DNA of 64,000 bases from Prostheceraeus crozeri (GCA_907163375.1 CAJQUW010003392.1:1-64000); one strand, 5' to 3'. Shown: positions 36,619 through 48,121, counted from the first letter of the stretch. Numbers and translations: made by a program. The notes: a model not told the origin generated them from the sequence alone.

Positions 36619-37093
36619 TCAGCATGATTGGCATAAAGCTAAAACACTACTCCTGAATCCCTAACATGTGTCGACGAATCCATAATTTTTGAATTCTGCG
36701 GATGATCAGCTTTCAGGAGATATATATCACATCATGTTTGAATGAAGATATCACATTTCTAAAAAATGAGTAAAAACATGTATTTATTGAACACCCTGTA
36801 CCTCTGAAAACCAAACCTATGTCGACGAATCCATGATTTTGGAATTCTGTGGATGATTAACTTTCAGAAAATGTATATTACATCATATTTGAGTGAAGAT
36901 ATCACATTTCTAAAAAAATGAGCAAAAAACATGTATTTATTGAACACCCTGTAGCCTTACAAAAATTCCCCAAAAGCTCGTGAGGATTTTACTATGTTAA
37001 TCTAGAGAAACTTCCGATTCTAATGGTACCAAACACAACTTGATGTTCTTTTATTCTAGGTGAGCCCTTTTTTCGTCTAATTCGCTTAGACTA
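36619..37093 (-). repeat. Right terminal inverted repeat, with internal duplication
   Basis: This is the inverted counterpart of 28613-28931 but about 156 bp longer. A piece containing 'tgtcgacgaatccat' through 'tatttattgaacaccctgta' is present twice in tandem (about 36648-36800 and 36811-36953), while the left repeat has it once. Confidence 0.85.
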
Positions 37094-37100
37094 AAAGTGT

Positions 37101-37256
37101 CAGGAGTCGTTTACACGTGCAATATTTTCACTGACACTCGGTTGCAGCAACTTCTAAAAATGTCAACAATCTAGTGTCAGCATCGTTTACACGTGCAATT
37201 TAGGTGGCAGCAATAAAGTGTCAGCAATAAAGTTTCATGTGTAAACGCACCTTAAG
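37101..37256 (-). mobile_element. One end of an inverted-repeat element, family M3
   Basis: Read on the minus strand it begins 'ggtgcgtttacacatgaaac' and continues 'tttattgctgacac', matching 23184-23235. 'cgtttacacgtgcaa' is repeated inside at 37109 and 37186. It abuts the 8.5-kb element, which may have inserted into it. Confidence 0.6.
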
Positions 37257-37470
37257 AAATAGACCTTAGCTTGTCAGGTTGAGATCAGCTTGAGACCAAG
37301 CAGAAATCAGCTAATTGTCTCATCATTACCGCAATGATATATCTTGATGTAGGCCTCATTAGGCCTTCCAAATTTTGTTCCTATTCAAAAGAATGTATGG
37401 CTATTTGAGTGGAGGCATTTGTGACACCGCTATCTTACATTATTACATTTTTTATGCATGTAATGTATTA

Positions 37471-38220
37471 CACTAGGTGACATGCCACGCTCAATCACGC
37501 GTAATTCACGCGTGAACCACGCGTAATTACACATGACCCTAAACATCCGTGGCTATGCGGGATATTGCTGCAATATAAATTATACAAGGTAGTATAGTTG
37601 GCAGTCCTGTTATATAGACTTTGTGTTTCATGTGTCTGCATGTATCAGAGGCTAAACAATGTGATAGGACCTCAATTTCATGCTCAGGGAAGACAGAACA
37701 TGCTTAGCGGTTCATCCGTGGTTCAAGCGGCAGCGCAGACAACCGTAGACGACGCGCAAACTATAAACGCTCGCCCGCGCGTATTCATAAACATTTCCCA
37801 TGTTTTAACAGCATCAGATCAAGTGATTTCTGACTCTTATTGCAGCGCGTATGTACGCGGGTAGAAGAATAGAATGTCCTTAACTACGGACGTTTGGGGT
37901 GTTCCGTAATTACGCGTGAATCACGCGTGGCATGTCACCTACACTGTAAACTGTTGGGCACGAAATTTCGCTTGAATTAGGCACGAAATTTAGGCATCAA
38001 TTCTAACCAACACAAGGCACGAGTAGGCACGAAGCTCATAGTGCCGAGTTCGTGACCATTGATTTTTCTTTCGATTTCATTGGATAAACAAATATATGGT
38101 TTGGTGCCTATTAGTGCCTAAGTAGCGACTACTGGTGCCTCGAGGCACTAGAAAGGCACCAACTGGCACGAAATTTCGGCTTCGAGCATAAATTAGTGCC
38201 CAACAGTTTACAGTGTAGTG
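37471..38220. mobile_element. Inverted-repeat element, family M1, copy 2, interrupted by M2
   Basis: The left end CACTAGGTGACATGCCACGC follows TA at 37469-37470. The right end is split: '...GGCATGTCACC' plus TA runs to 37941, then the M2 element, then TA plus GTG (38216-38220), followed by the TA at 38221-38222. Without M2 this copy is about 474 bp. Its interior is an inverted match to copy 1 at 19637-19928. Confidence 0.85.
37942..38215. mobile_element. Inverted-repeat element, family M2, copy 1 (274 bp)
   Basis: The ends are CACTGTAAACTGTTGGGCAC and its complement, with TA duplicated on both sides (37940-37941 and 38216-38217). 'gcacgaaattt' and 'aggcacga' words recur inside. It encodes nothing. 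A TA target suits Tc1/mariner-mobilised elements. Two more copies lie at 46170 and 47838. Confidence 0.9.
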
Positions 38221-38299
38221 TACAGTGTCGGATTTTCATATGATGCTGACTATTGAGTTCCAACGTTAGGGAAGCAATTCATGAAACACAAAAACTCCA

Positions 38300-38620
38300 T
38301 ATAGTCAGTAGATGACGCAAGTCAGACAAAATGACGCCAAGTTGGACATTTTGACGCAGTCAGACTTTTTGACGCAAATGGACTTTGTTCCGCACGCTCG
38401 CATCTCACCAAATTTGGTGTACATGTGAGTTTTGCTGAGATGTATTCAATACATGCATTCAATACTTTCCGCCGGTTTCGGTTTCGGAGACTCCAGATTT
38501 TCATTCTTTCTGACGCAAGTCATACTTTTTGACTCACGACGGTATTCTGACGGGTTGGACTATTTGACTCAAGTCAGACGTTTTGACGCATATTGAATAT
38601 TTGACTCACGATTGCATAAT
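38300..38620. repeat. Irregular array of 'tgacgca' / 'gtcagac' words
   Basis: 'tgacgcaagtcagac', 'ttttgacgca' and 'ttgactca' recur about a dozen times with irregular spacing. The same words, in the other orientation, fill 45540-45830. It is neither a strict tandem repeat nor an obvious element. Confidence 0.7.
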
Positions 38621-40906
38621 AAGTTGGAGGGGAGAATCATGCATTCATAATCACGATCAACCATCACAGAGTAAGTTATAAAATGTTTCTACCTCTTCAC
38701 ATAGCTTAGGCTTGTATGGAAATATGGCCTGCGGTAGAATCAGAGGGACTGGTTGACGAGGTCCCCTTAGAATTTATTATTCAAGATAGTCAATAAATAG
38801 GCTACCATAATCTAATTGAAGTGGGTAAATTTCAAGGTGCCGAATTCCATGACTATATAATAGGGTGACCGCCTGTCTTGCATAAATGCATCATATTAAA
38901 TCGAGAAATTAATTTTTTCCAATATATGTTAGACACTGATGATAGAGCACTAGACAGATTTGGCAATTAACTCTCAGCAATTTTTAGTCGTCACTTAGCG
39001 ACATGCAAAAATTTTGCACAAATGCAATAAAAACAGAAAATGAAAACTGCGTTAACATGCTCAGGGCCAGTTGCCATACAAATCCTAGAATTATTCATCT
39101 TGATCAAATGGTCACTTTACACAATAATGTAACCATAATTTGGCAGAAGTTCGCAAAGTATCAATATTCAATGGTCTACAAAATATAAAAATATTTGCAT
39201 AGTTTCTGGGTAAAGAAAATAAACAAACGAGTAGTAAAACTGCCAAGTCTCATACGATTTCTTAAATGTTCTGTAATCACAAGCGTGACATTTAAAGCTA
39301 GGCCTAATTCTCAGTGTCGACTCGTGCGCGAATCCAATCACCAGTTATTTATCACCTTGAAAAAACGCTTCCTCATAGGGAAAGAATTTTGCCGCGTCAC
39401 ACTTGCGAATTTTGCACAATAGCATTCCCATAGCAAAATTCTCTACAGCTAAAATCAATACAAATCATGAAAAATTGACAAACCTGCAATCTTAAGAACA
39501 CACATGAACCTCAAGCAGAAAACTGTGAAAATGACTCTTTAGTTTGAGATGATGAATTGATGCGCATACAGTAATAACATGGGCAAAAAGGTAAAAAAAT
39601 GCCGAACTACTCACTACGAAAAACATAGATTCTATCCGCAGTTTACAAATAGTGCTATGAATTTAATATTAAGGCCTATACTTTAACAAAGCTAGGGACG
39701 TCTTTGTCAATTAAAGTGCTTTTATTCGACATTCTTCTCTACAAGGTCACTTTGTTGACAGCTTGCCCCGGTCCACCTTATCATTCTAATGCCTATGAAA
39801 CAAAATTTCAACAATATCTTAATTGAAAGTCCATTTCCAGCCCCCTAAAGCAAAGTAGCTGCATGCTATAAAATAGTGTCATTTCTATAATGGCGTTTTT
39901 ACCACAATTCACGTTTTTACAGTTGCCTCAATTACATATAACTTTCGGAAAGCGTGTATGGGCATGTTTCGCCTGTTTGTTCATTGGAATTTAAATGCAA
40001 CATAAAATTGGCAACATCCTGCTGCTACGACTATAAGCCTTATGCATAGTGTTAAATAGGTACATGTATATTCGCATTTGCAGGAATGGACAAGAAAATA
40101 ATTGCATACAAAGTTCTACTATAATTTTATATTTTGCTTCAAATGAAAAACGGCTATATAGCAGTGAGCTTACAAAACACAGTAAAGTCATCGTTAAAAC
40201 CAGCAAATAATCTATAAATTAATTCTTCTATTTAAGTAATACAACTAGCCTGATGCGTATGTACACAAATTTGGTTGTAGATAAATATGGACCGAAAGGA
40301 AGGATGCTTGTCAAGAAGCAGCTAACTAGATAGCGGCATAGAAACGAAGCAGCATTTTAGGTATGAGTTCTTGAAAAGGATCTTCTCCATTTCACATAGG
40401 CCTGCCGTGAAACAGATTTTGAAGCTGCATTTTGCTGTCGAAAGCATAGCGCAAATTAGTGTATATACCTAACTCTCAGAGTAGCACATAATTTGATTAC
40501 AAATCCAAAAGCAGACACCAGGAGAATAAAATTGAATAGAAATGGTGCAATGCTTGAAATATATCTAGGACTGTGAAGTTAGAGTTGCCGTAAATCACAG
40601 ATGTGCATCATTTTACTTGAGAGAAATGTGGATCTAGGATAACTGAACTTTATTTTCCTCACCGGTGTTATATTTTCTAAGAGAAAATATAGCACTGCTT
40701 TCAAATGGTAAATATGCTTAAAATCAAATAGAGTGCTTTATTATCATACTCTAAGACAAAAAAGCACTCAGACTTTCGGGCGAAATTGAAATTCGGTCGC
40801 ATTGAAAGATACATCATTTTGAGCAATGACTCGTTTCATATCATTGTTATAATAATGGATATGGCTTGCGGTTTGAATTTTAGCCTGAATGAGGGTATAG
40901 CCTATG
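38621..40906. other. AT-rich stretch without recognisable gene
   Basis: Only chance-length frames were seen. No RNA gene or element ends were recognised. Confidence 0.4.
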
Positions 40907-40914
40907 CATGTACT

Positions 40915-41955
40915 CAGTGGCGGCCCGTCCATATGGGCGCCTGGGGCGTAGCCCTCCATTAGATAATACATCAAAGAAAATTAAAATAAATCATCATCAA
41001 GTTAAGTGAATGCTAACTGAATAGTAGATGGCTTAACCTGCCAATAACCAAGAATGCCCAAACACATCAATCAAAGCGCGTTTCAAGTGGCTCAGATGTC
41101 ACCGTCCCTATGTCTCGTGGATGGGGCGCACAGCAAATGTGCCTCGTTTCATACAGGTTTTGCTGATCATACATTTGAATACATCAGATATTTCTGGCTG
41201 CATCACACGCGTAAATTGTGCTGAGATGGGGTGCTCTCATGATGTCCCTCTGGTACAGTTTCGCGCATTCTTATTAGCTGGAACACTGCACCGTGTGTTG
41301 GGAAGTCAAGTTTACGTCAATTTTATTAAACATGTGCAAGCATTGTAGACTGCAGTCAAAACGCATTCGATCTCTATTCATTGATGTCTCTCGTGTATAT
41401 TCGATTGAAATTTAATCAAATTACTTCTCAAGAAGGACTTTATCTCAGCATTTCATAAAAAGAAAAATTCGTATTGAGAAGCATTGACTCGCCAAGGTTA
41501 CGAATAACTAGGAATCACGTTAACGTTCCATAAAACCTTGTCTGGAGTCTTCCGAATTTCAAATGAAAAAGTTACTCATTAGTTCTTGACATATTTTTAC
41601 CTTGAAACCGATTTAGTTTTAAAATTGTGAATAATTTGAAATTAAATTGAATGAAAGAACTTAATAATGATTTTTAATTTCAATTACCTTTTACGAATTC
41701 AAACATATTTTCTATTATTACTTGAATGAGAGTCCTCACTATAGAAATAATTCTTTATTATGAATGGATCGCAGTTAGTTAAATCAAATGGAACAATTCA
41801 AATTTGTAATGTCATAATTAGACACATTCATATAGGTCAAGGCTTAAGTATAACTAATTGTAGCTAGCTGTAACTGAGACCACATTAGCTTATGAGCTTA
41901 AATAATGAAGTTAAGACTGCGCCCTACTTGAGCTGAACTGCACGAGCCGCCACTG
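40915..41955. mobile_element. Non-autonomous hAT-type DNA transposon, 1,041 bp
   Basis: The left end is CAGTGGCGGCCCGTCCA and the right end, read inward, is CAGTGGCGGCTCGTGCA. A perfect 8-bp target duplication, CATGTACT, stands at 40907-40914 and 41956-41963. Short ends plus an 8-bp duplication are diagnostic of hAT elements. No transposase is encoded. Confidence 0.92.
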
Positions 41956-41963
41956 CATGTACT

Positions 41964-42672
41964 GTACTTTTCCATGTACTGCGGTATCATCAGCCCGTCT
42001 CTATTTCTTCTTTCATCTCTTAAAAAGGATTCGTTATTTACACCAAAGTATAATTTATTAGGAGAATTTTTCCCATTGCTTCACAGTTATCAAATTCATC
42101 TAGAAGGACAAAATCGACGCTGCAGCGACTGGCTCATTAATTTCTCTGAGCATCAAAGTCGAAAGTCCTGATTAATAGACTGTGCTTGAGGACATATCGG
42201 TGAGGGCATCTGAAGAATCCTTCTTCGGGATAGTGTGGTGCATCAAGTAGATTTGTATTTACATGTGTGTTAGCTGGGAATTCCGATTTGGGACAGTACT
42301 ATAGTACCTGCAGTATTCTAGTTGAACGTAGTTGGCAGACTACATGTATAGGCCTACTTGCTTTTCATCTTATTTCATTTGTTTCCAGTCTTCATGGATT
42401 ATATTAGGCTTACATCCTTCGCTATAGCTTTGCTGATGATGCTTCCCATTTTGTGCCGTCACAAATTAATGTCTCCCATTTTTGTTTGATCTCGCTCGTG
42501 CTGATTTCGAGAGATTTTTGAAAACTTAAAAGCCTAGAAAAATTTGTATTTTGGCCGGGGAGGCCTGAACTAATGGCAACATTTTGATAACGTTGGATAA
42601 CTACTAGTACTATTATCATTGTTCTATAATACTAATATAGAACTGCTATAATAAAGTACTATAAGTAACTAC

Positions 42673-42703
<31 letters not shown>

Positions 42704-45535
42704 ACTAATTATTGTTTTTGGAATTCACACTGTATCTGATGAATACGATTGTCGCAAACAGACGATTCTTCATGATAAACCAAAAGTACGTTGAGAATAT
42801 TGGCTTAAATTTCTCTTCTAAAAGAATATAAAAATTTAATATTTATTGGCTATAAAATTGTAATAAAAACTATATAGGCTTACAGGACCGACGCTTCGTG
42901 TATTCACGCTTCTTAAGGGGCAAAAAAGCTAAAAACAAAAAACAGAAGTCAGTAGAGCGTCAGGAGGGACAAGCATAGTTATTTACGCAGTGGGTTAAAG
43001 AATTCTACCCTTACAATAATTGGTCAAAATCTTTTGCAGAAGTTGCCAGAAACATAACGTTATAAGAATTTTTTGTTTTGCTTCATCTTCGAATTGACAA
43101 TTTTATTATAGAAGAGTAGAAGTGCATGCCTCACGACAATTCTCTGAAGAAGGTTTACTTAAGTAAAACTCGGAATCATTTCAACTACTGGACCCTATTA
43201 TGTGAGCCTAAACATTCCTTCTGCCATTCCATTATGGCCGGGTGGTGTGTCATTGATTTCAGTGTTACTTCCTTTCGAGTGACACAGAGCGGTCGAATAC
43301 ATGAATAGGCCTAATCCATTTCTATGGCCTGATCGCACGAGTTCAAAGATCATTAGTTGCACAGAAATAGTCAAACAGCCACAACGAAATTCTGCTAGGA
43401 ACAATGCCGAAAATGAGACTTTCACAGAATGAAATAAGCCTACCACGAAGCTGCGCGTCTGCCGAATTCTATCCGGTTCCTTATCTTATTAGACACGATC
43501 AAAGAAAAACACATTTCAATTTGGACGAAGATTTTTTATATGCAGTTTCTGCAGATCATTTTCTATGCATGCAAATCTGTCTGTGAGGCTATTCACATTC
43601 AGATTTGGCAAGCCTCCTAATGTTGAAAAATACAAGTATTTTCAGTAATTTTTCATGTATACCTCAAAGTCGGTAGTTTTGAATCCTCATGGATGCGTTG
43701 CTGTATCCACTGGATAAAACTTACGTTGCTTGAGGCTTGTCAGCATCTCTGTCATTTTTGTCTGTTTTTTCTGTTATTGCATGAATTGCATGAATGTTTT
43801 TAGTTGTGTGTACGTGTAAGTAGGTAAGATGAGAATCGTTATTCGGCTTTCAGCCAAAAACTGTGCCGGAAGCCAGTAGATCCTCGGATTGTATAGATTA
43901 CAATTTTCTATCCGATCTGAGGATTAGTTGGTTTTTGGATTGTTCATCATTTGCGGATAGCTTCACGCATCGAATGTATAACCAACGAATATCGAAATCA
44001 AATACTAGATGACAGCGTAGGGATAGCAAACTGACATCGAAGAAGTCGCGATTGTTACATATCCATTGTTATCAAAAGGATGCCAGGCGGATAACCAGAA
44101 TTCACAGCCGATAGCACGGATATCCGTCAAAAACAACGAACCAGATATCGGTTGGATATCAAACATATCCGCTTATAAGATACGGATCTCCTTGGGATAA
44201 AAAATTGTTTTCCGCGGAGATAGACTGGATATCCAAACGGCTCCTGACGCAGAAATAATGGTGTGTGTCCGCTCAACTGTGAAGATCCGTTGATATCCGG
44301 AGAATCTATAAGATGCTGATCGGGTATCCGTTTGCTCGGAGGGGTGCGATTTAAAGAAGGCGACATGCAGTGCTTCAGCATCATCATTGTGCGTAACTTA
44401 GCTATGGTACAATGTAGACGAAAGTAGACAGTAATGTTATCTCGTAATGATGATATCTGCACATGCATGTGACAGATATTTTAGGAGTCTAATCATCGTA
44501 TGTCTATATGTGTATTCATACCATTGCTGCCCACTGCGATTTCTTGTTTTTTTAAATTTTCCCATTTTCTAATCCCAGCATATAAAAATATCTTTAAGAA
44601 CCTCATAGCCCTATCGAATGCTGAGAGTGAATTTTGGCAACATTTTGGCTTCAATTCATGTAAATAACAATATCAAGAAAATAACAAAAGTCATTGAAAA
44701 CCATTGAAATCATTGAAAATCATTGAAGGGAAGTGACATCTGCTGATATCCTTCTATTCTTGTTCTTTGTCTTATTCATATTTATTATTGTTGTCAAGTT
44801 TTTCCTCTAATTTTTGCTCACTTGGTGTGAGGCCTATAAATGCTCTGCTGTTTTATCCCTTTACAAAGATCTTATTGGCAGGTCCATTGCTTTCGGATAT
44901 TGTAACTTCCATACTGTGATCCCCTCCACTTCCTTGCTAGATTCACATTCCAAAAATTAGACCTAAGCAATTTCTGAGTTTCAATTCCACTAGTCCTTCC
45001 TTCAGTTTCATGTATTTTCAAGGAATGACTTGCATACTTGACGATCCTGTGAATAAACCAAAGAATGTGGCCAAGGCCTACTATTCAAGTCATGTCGTTG
45101 CCCCCCCCCCTGATAAACGGAGTGTCAACTTTACGATCTCATTACTTGACATGAGATAATTTTCTAATTAATCGATTCGAACATTCTGCAAATTATGTTT
45201 CGATTACGATGAATGTTTCAGATGACAGAAAATTACTCCTGCGATTAGCTCATTTATAGTGTGATGATCATTGAAACTTAAAGCAAATTATCCTGACAAA
45301 TAATTCTAACAGTGGATAACATTGAATTGGAAGAAAGCACGATCTCCTTATTTCTGTTGTGCAAAATTTACCATGAACCGCTGCCTGAACTAAGATTGTA
45401 AATCTTGGGCATCATTTGATATAGGCCTATTTGATTCCATGTTAACTTGTTCTTTTGAGATAAGCGCTTTATTCGATACATAAAATTGTTGAGAGAACTT
45501 CTGACCATATATTTAGATATTAATATACGACCGCA
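41964..45535. other. AT-rich stretch without gene; simple repeats
   Basis: A (TA)n run lies at 42672-42699. 43850-44350 is rich in 'ggatatccg' and 'gatatccgt' words, giving a loose inverted-repeat texture with no clear ends. A C-run lies at about 45101-45111. Frames up to 113 codons (44127-44468) have no domain. Confidence 0.4.
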
Positions 45536-45539
45536 TTGC

Positions 45540-45830
45540 ATTATCGATCGTTTTTGAGTCAAATATACCAAATGCGTCAAATTGTTCGGACGCGTCAGGA
45601 AGTTTTCAGAATTTATTTCATGATTTTGAGTCAAATATACGAACTGCGTCAAAAAGTCTGAGTTCAATTTTCATTTACTTCAGCTTGAGTCAAATATACT
45701 TCTTGCGTCTAATATACCATTTGCGTCATAAAGACCGACTTGCGTCACGTCACGTATCTGAAGTGACGAATTCAGTTGGTAAAAATGGTTTTCTGCGTCA
45801 TAAAGACCGACTTGCGTCATTGAAAATCTC
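45540..45830. repeat. Irregular array of 'gcgtcaaa' / 'gagtcaaatata' words
   Basis: 'ttgagtcaaatata' occurs three times and 'ttgcgtca'-type words about six times, including two copies of 'cgtcataaagaccgacttgc' at about 45725 and 45797. It is related in wording to 38300-38620. Confidence 0.75.
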
Positions 45831-46169
45831 CATCATTCCATTATGCCATTCTATTGCAATGCGACATGTGGAGAAATGGACCAAGCTCTTAGCCTTGTCA
45901 AATATGATCCTTTTAAACTATCGGCGTGTGACCAACACTTTAAAATTGACTTTTGTGCACATTTTAAAAGCTCTTCACCAAATATCGCTGGACTTGGTTC
46001 ACTGGAAGTCAAATTTGTGATCACTGCAATCTCCATGATTATCAGCCGCACGGGAAAGCCAGGATATCAGCCTATTGTGCCTATTCAGCCTACAGGCCTT
46101 CGGCTTGTTCAGCCATTCCAGATATTATAACCTAAAAGTTGGGCTATTCCCAGCCACTGACGAGCTCAG

Positions 46170-46450
46170 CACTGTAAACTGTAGGGCACTAACTTAGGCA
46201 CGAAGCCCAAATTTCGTGCCAGTTAGCGCCTAGCTAGCACCTTCTAGTGCCTCGATGCACCAGTAGGCAACACTGCACTAACAGGCACCAAACCAAATAT
46301 TTGTTCATCCAATGAAATCGAAGGAAAAATCAATGGGCACGAACTCGGCACTATGAACTTCGTGCCTACTCGTGCCTTGTGTTGGTTAGAATTGATACCT
46401 AAATTTTGTGCCTAATTCAAGCGAAATTTCGTGCTCTAGAGTTTTCAGTG
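46170..46450. mobile_element. Inverted-repeat element, family M2, copy 2 (281 bp)
   Basis: The ends CACTGTAAACTGTAGGGCAC and (inward from the right) CACTGAAAACTCTAGAGCAC flank an interior nearly identical to copy 3 at 47838. TA follows on the right but not the left, so the left flank has changed. Confidence 0.85.
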
Positions 46451-46528
46451 TAAACCTTCATAACCTTCCATGAATTCTATGAATTCATAGCATCATAAAT
46501 GCATGCTTGCAAGGTTTAGCAGGCATAC

Positions 46529-47555
46529 CAGGGATGCAGAGTCCTATCATTTTGATAGGACTCCGACTCCGACGGTTGATAGGACTCCGGCTTCTGATAA
46601 GACTCCGACTCCGACTCCGGGTAGCAAGTATAGCCTAGTTTTTTGAAAAAACTGGTAACCTACATCATAGATCATTATAAGCTTACCTGAATCTATCTTT
46701 AGTGATCATTGCTGTATCAATTATCAATCATTTTCGATGAAGGTGTAGCTAATTTTATCGACACTAATTGTTCTGTATGCGTGTGCGCACGGACGTCGTG
46801 TTCTGTACCGTGTGCGCATGGTGTGTGTGATTCGATGCTTACCCGCTGATGACGATGTCACGTGATTGTGATGGTGACAAGTTATATAAAAAAGCGTTGT
46901 ATTGCGCTTTGTGCGCAACACAACGACTGCGACTGTTGAAACTTGACGAATAAACTTTCCATGTCAGAAGCTGGCGTTTTATAGTATCACTTTCGGAATT
47001 TCCAAGACAGAAGGTTTATCAAATGTCGCTTTAAGTTGGATGCATGCGACTCGGCTCCTCCCATCATGTTGATGTGTGCTTCACATACAGTAGTTTTCTC
47101 CAGTCCCTGCCAGGCAGCAAAATCCCCCATCCTTCTCCAAAAAATATGAGTACACTTTCGATTTTAATATGCGCTTTGGAGGAGAGATCACACACGATTT
47201 GCATGAGGGTAAGAAGTAATGTTATCAAACATAATTGGTATTTCATTTTTATCTCTGACGTGACCTCTGGTGCGTATGTGTGATCGAGGCTAGGCAGGCT
47301 TGTCTTCTGTACTAAATCACCGAGTGAAAGACAATCCTTTTTTCGCTATAACTGTTCATTTCCTCAACTATTACAAACTTTGCATGCAACAGAATCTCTG
47401 TACTTTTGTTTGACGGAGAAAGTTGACATCATGACAGTGACAGCTACGCGCGAGGATGAATAATTTGTTTGTAATATATTTCGGGTCTAGTTATAGGCTG
47501 GAGTCCGGAGTCCTATCATTTGATAAGACTCCGGGACTCCGACTCCGCATCCCTG
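46529..47555. mobile_element. Non-autonomous hAT-type DNA transposon, 1,027 bp
   Basis: The ends are CAGGGATGCAGAGTCC and, inward from the right, CAGGGATGCGGAGTCG. They are followed by long 'gactccgactccg' runs at both sides. A perfect 8-bp target duplication, AGGCATAC, stands at 46521-46528 and 47556-47563. The interior includes a promoter-like patch (tatataaaaaag near 46883, aataaa near 46950). No transposase was found. Confidence 0.92.
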
Positions 47556-47837
47556 AGGCATACCTGAAGAAAACAGTAATCAAAACATTAATAAGCATGG
47601 GGTCCATTATAAAGTTTAATGCAGTTCAGGATGTTAGCCACTAACCCATGGTTGCATGAAATAGGCCTACGAGGCTGAACACGAGCTACTACCCAAGTTG
47701 CAAGAGTGTATCTAGCTAATTATGAGATTTTGTAGGTACAAGATTGTATAGCTAAGTTAAATCCGCAATAAGTGTAAAGGACAACCTCTATATTGAGACG
47801 TTTCCCAGACCTCTGACGGGAGCCCGTCCCAAACCTA

Positions 47838-48121
47838 CACTGTAAACTGTAGGGCACTAACTTAGGCACGAAGCCCAAATTTCGTGCCAGTTAGCGCCTA
47901 GCTAGTACCTTTCTAGTATCTCGATGCACCAGTAGGCGGCACTATGCACTAATAGGCACCAAACCAAATATTTGTTCATCCAATGAAATCGAAGCAAAGA
48001 TCAATGGGCACAAACTCGGCACTATGAACTTCGTGCCTACTCGTGCCTTGTGTTGGTTAGAATTGATACCTAAATTTCGTACCTAATTCAAGCGAAATTT
48101 CGTGCCCTAGAGTTTACAGTG
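47838..48121. mobile_element. Inverted-repeat element, family M2, copy 3 (284 bp)
   Basis: The ends are CACTGTAAACTGTAGGGCAC and (inward from the right) CACTGTAAACTCTAGGGCAC, with TA on both sides (47836-47837 and 48122-48123). It has the same orientation and almost the same sequence as copy 2, 1.4 kb away. Confidence 0.9.

Larger units (their letters stand above)
28613..37093 (+). mobile_element. Large DNA-transposon-like element with long terminal inverted repeats, 8.5 kb
   Basis: The outer ends are TAGTCTAAGCGAATTAG at 28613 and its exact complement ending at 37093. Apart from a short mismatch region near the tips, the inverted match continues inward for 319 bp on the left (to about 28931) and to about 36619 on the right. 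A possible 3-bp AAA target duplication flanks it (28610-28612 and 37094-37096), which is too short to be firm. One large plus-strand gene fills the interior, starting immediately inside the left repeat. The structure is that of a self-contained DNA transposon, but the encoded protein is not a transposase family I can name. A foldback element sits inside it. Confidence 0.75.

Noticed and set aside
28920-37090. Virus-like origin for the 8.5-kb element
   Set aside because: No capsid, packaging ATPase, polymerase or protease is present; it has one spliced gene between inverted repeats, so a DNA transposon is simpler.
43850-44350. Inverted-repeat element built on 'ggatatccg' words
   Set aside because: The words are scattered without definable ends or target duplications.
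46700-46990. Solo long terminal repeat inside the hAT-type element
   Set aside because: TATA-like and AATAAA sites are present, but I found no TG...CA ends and no direct duplication around it.
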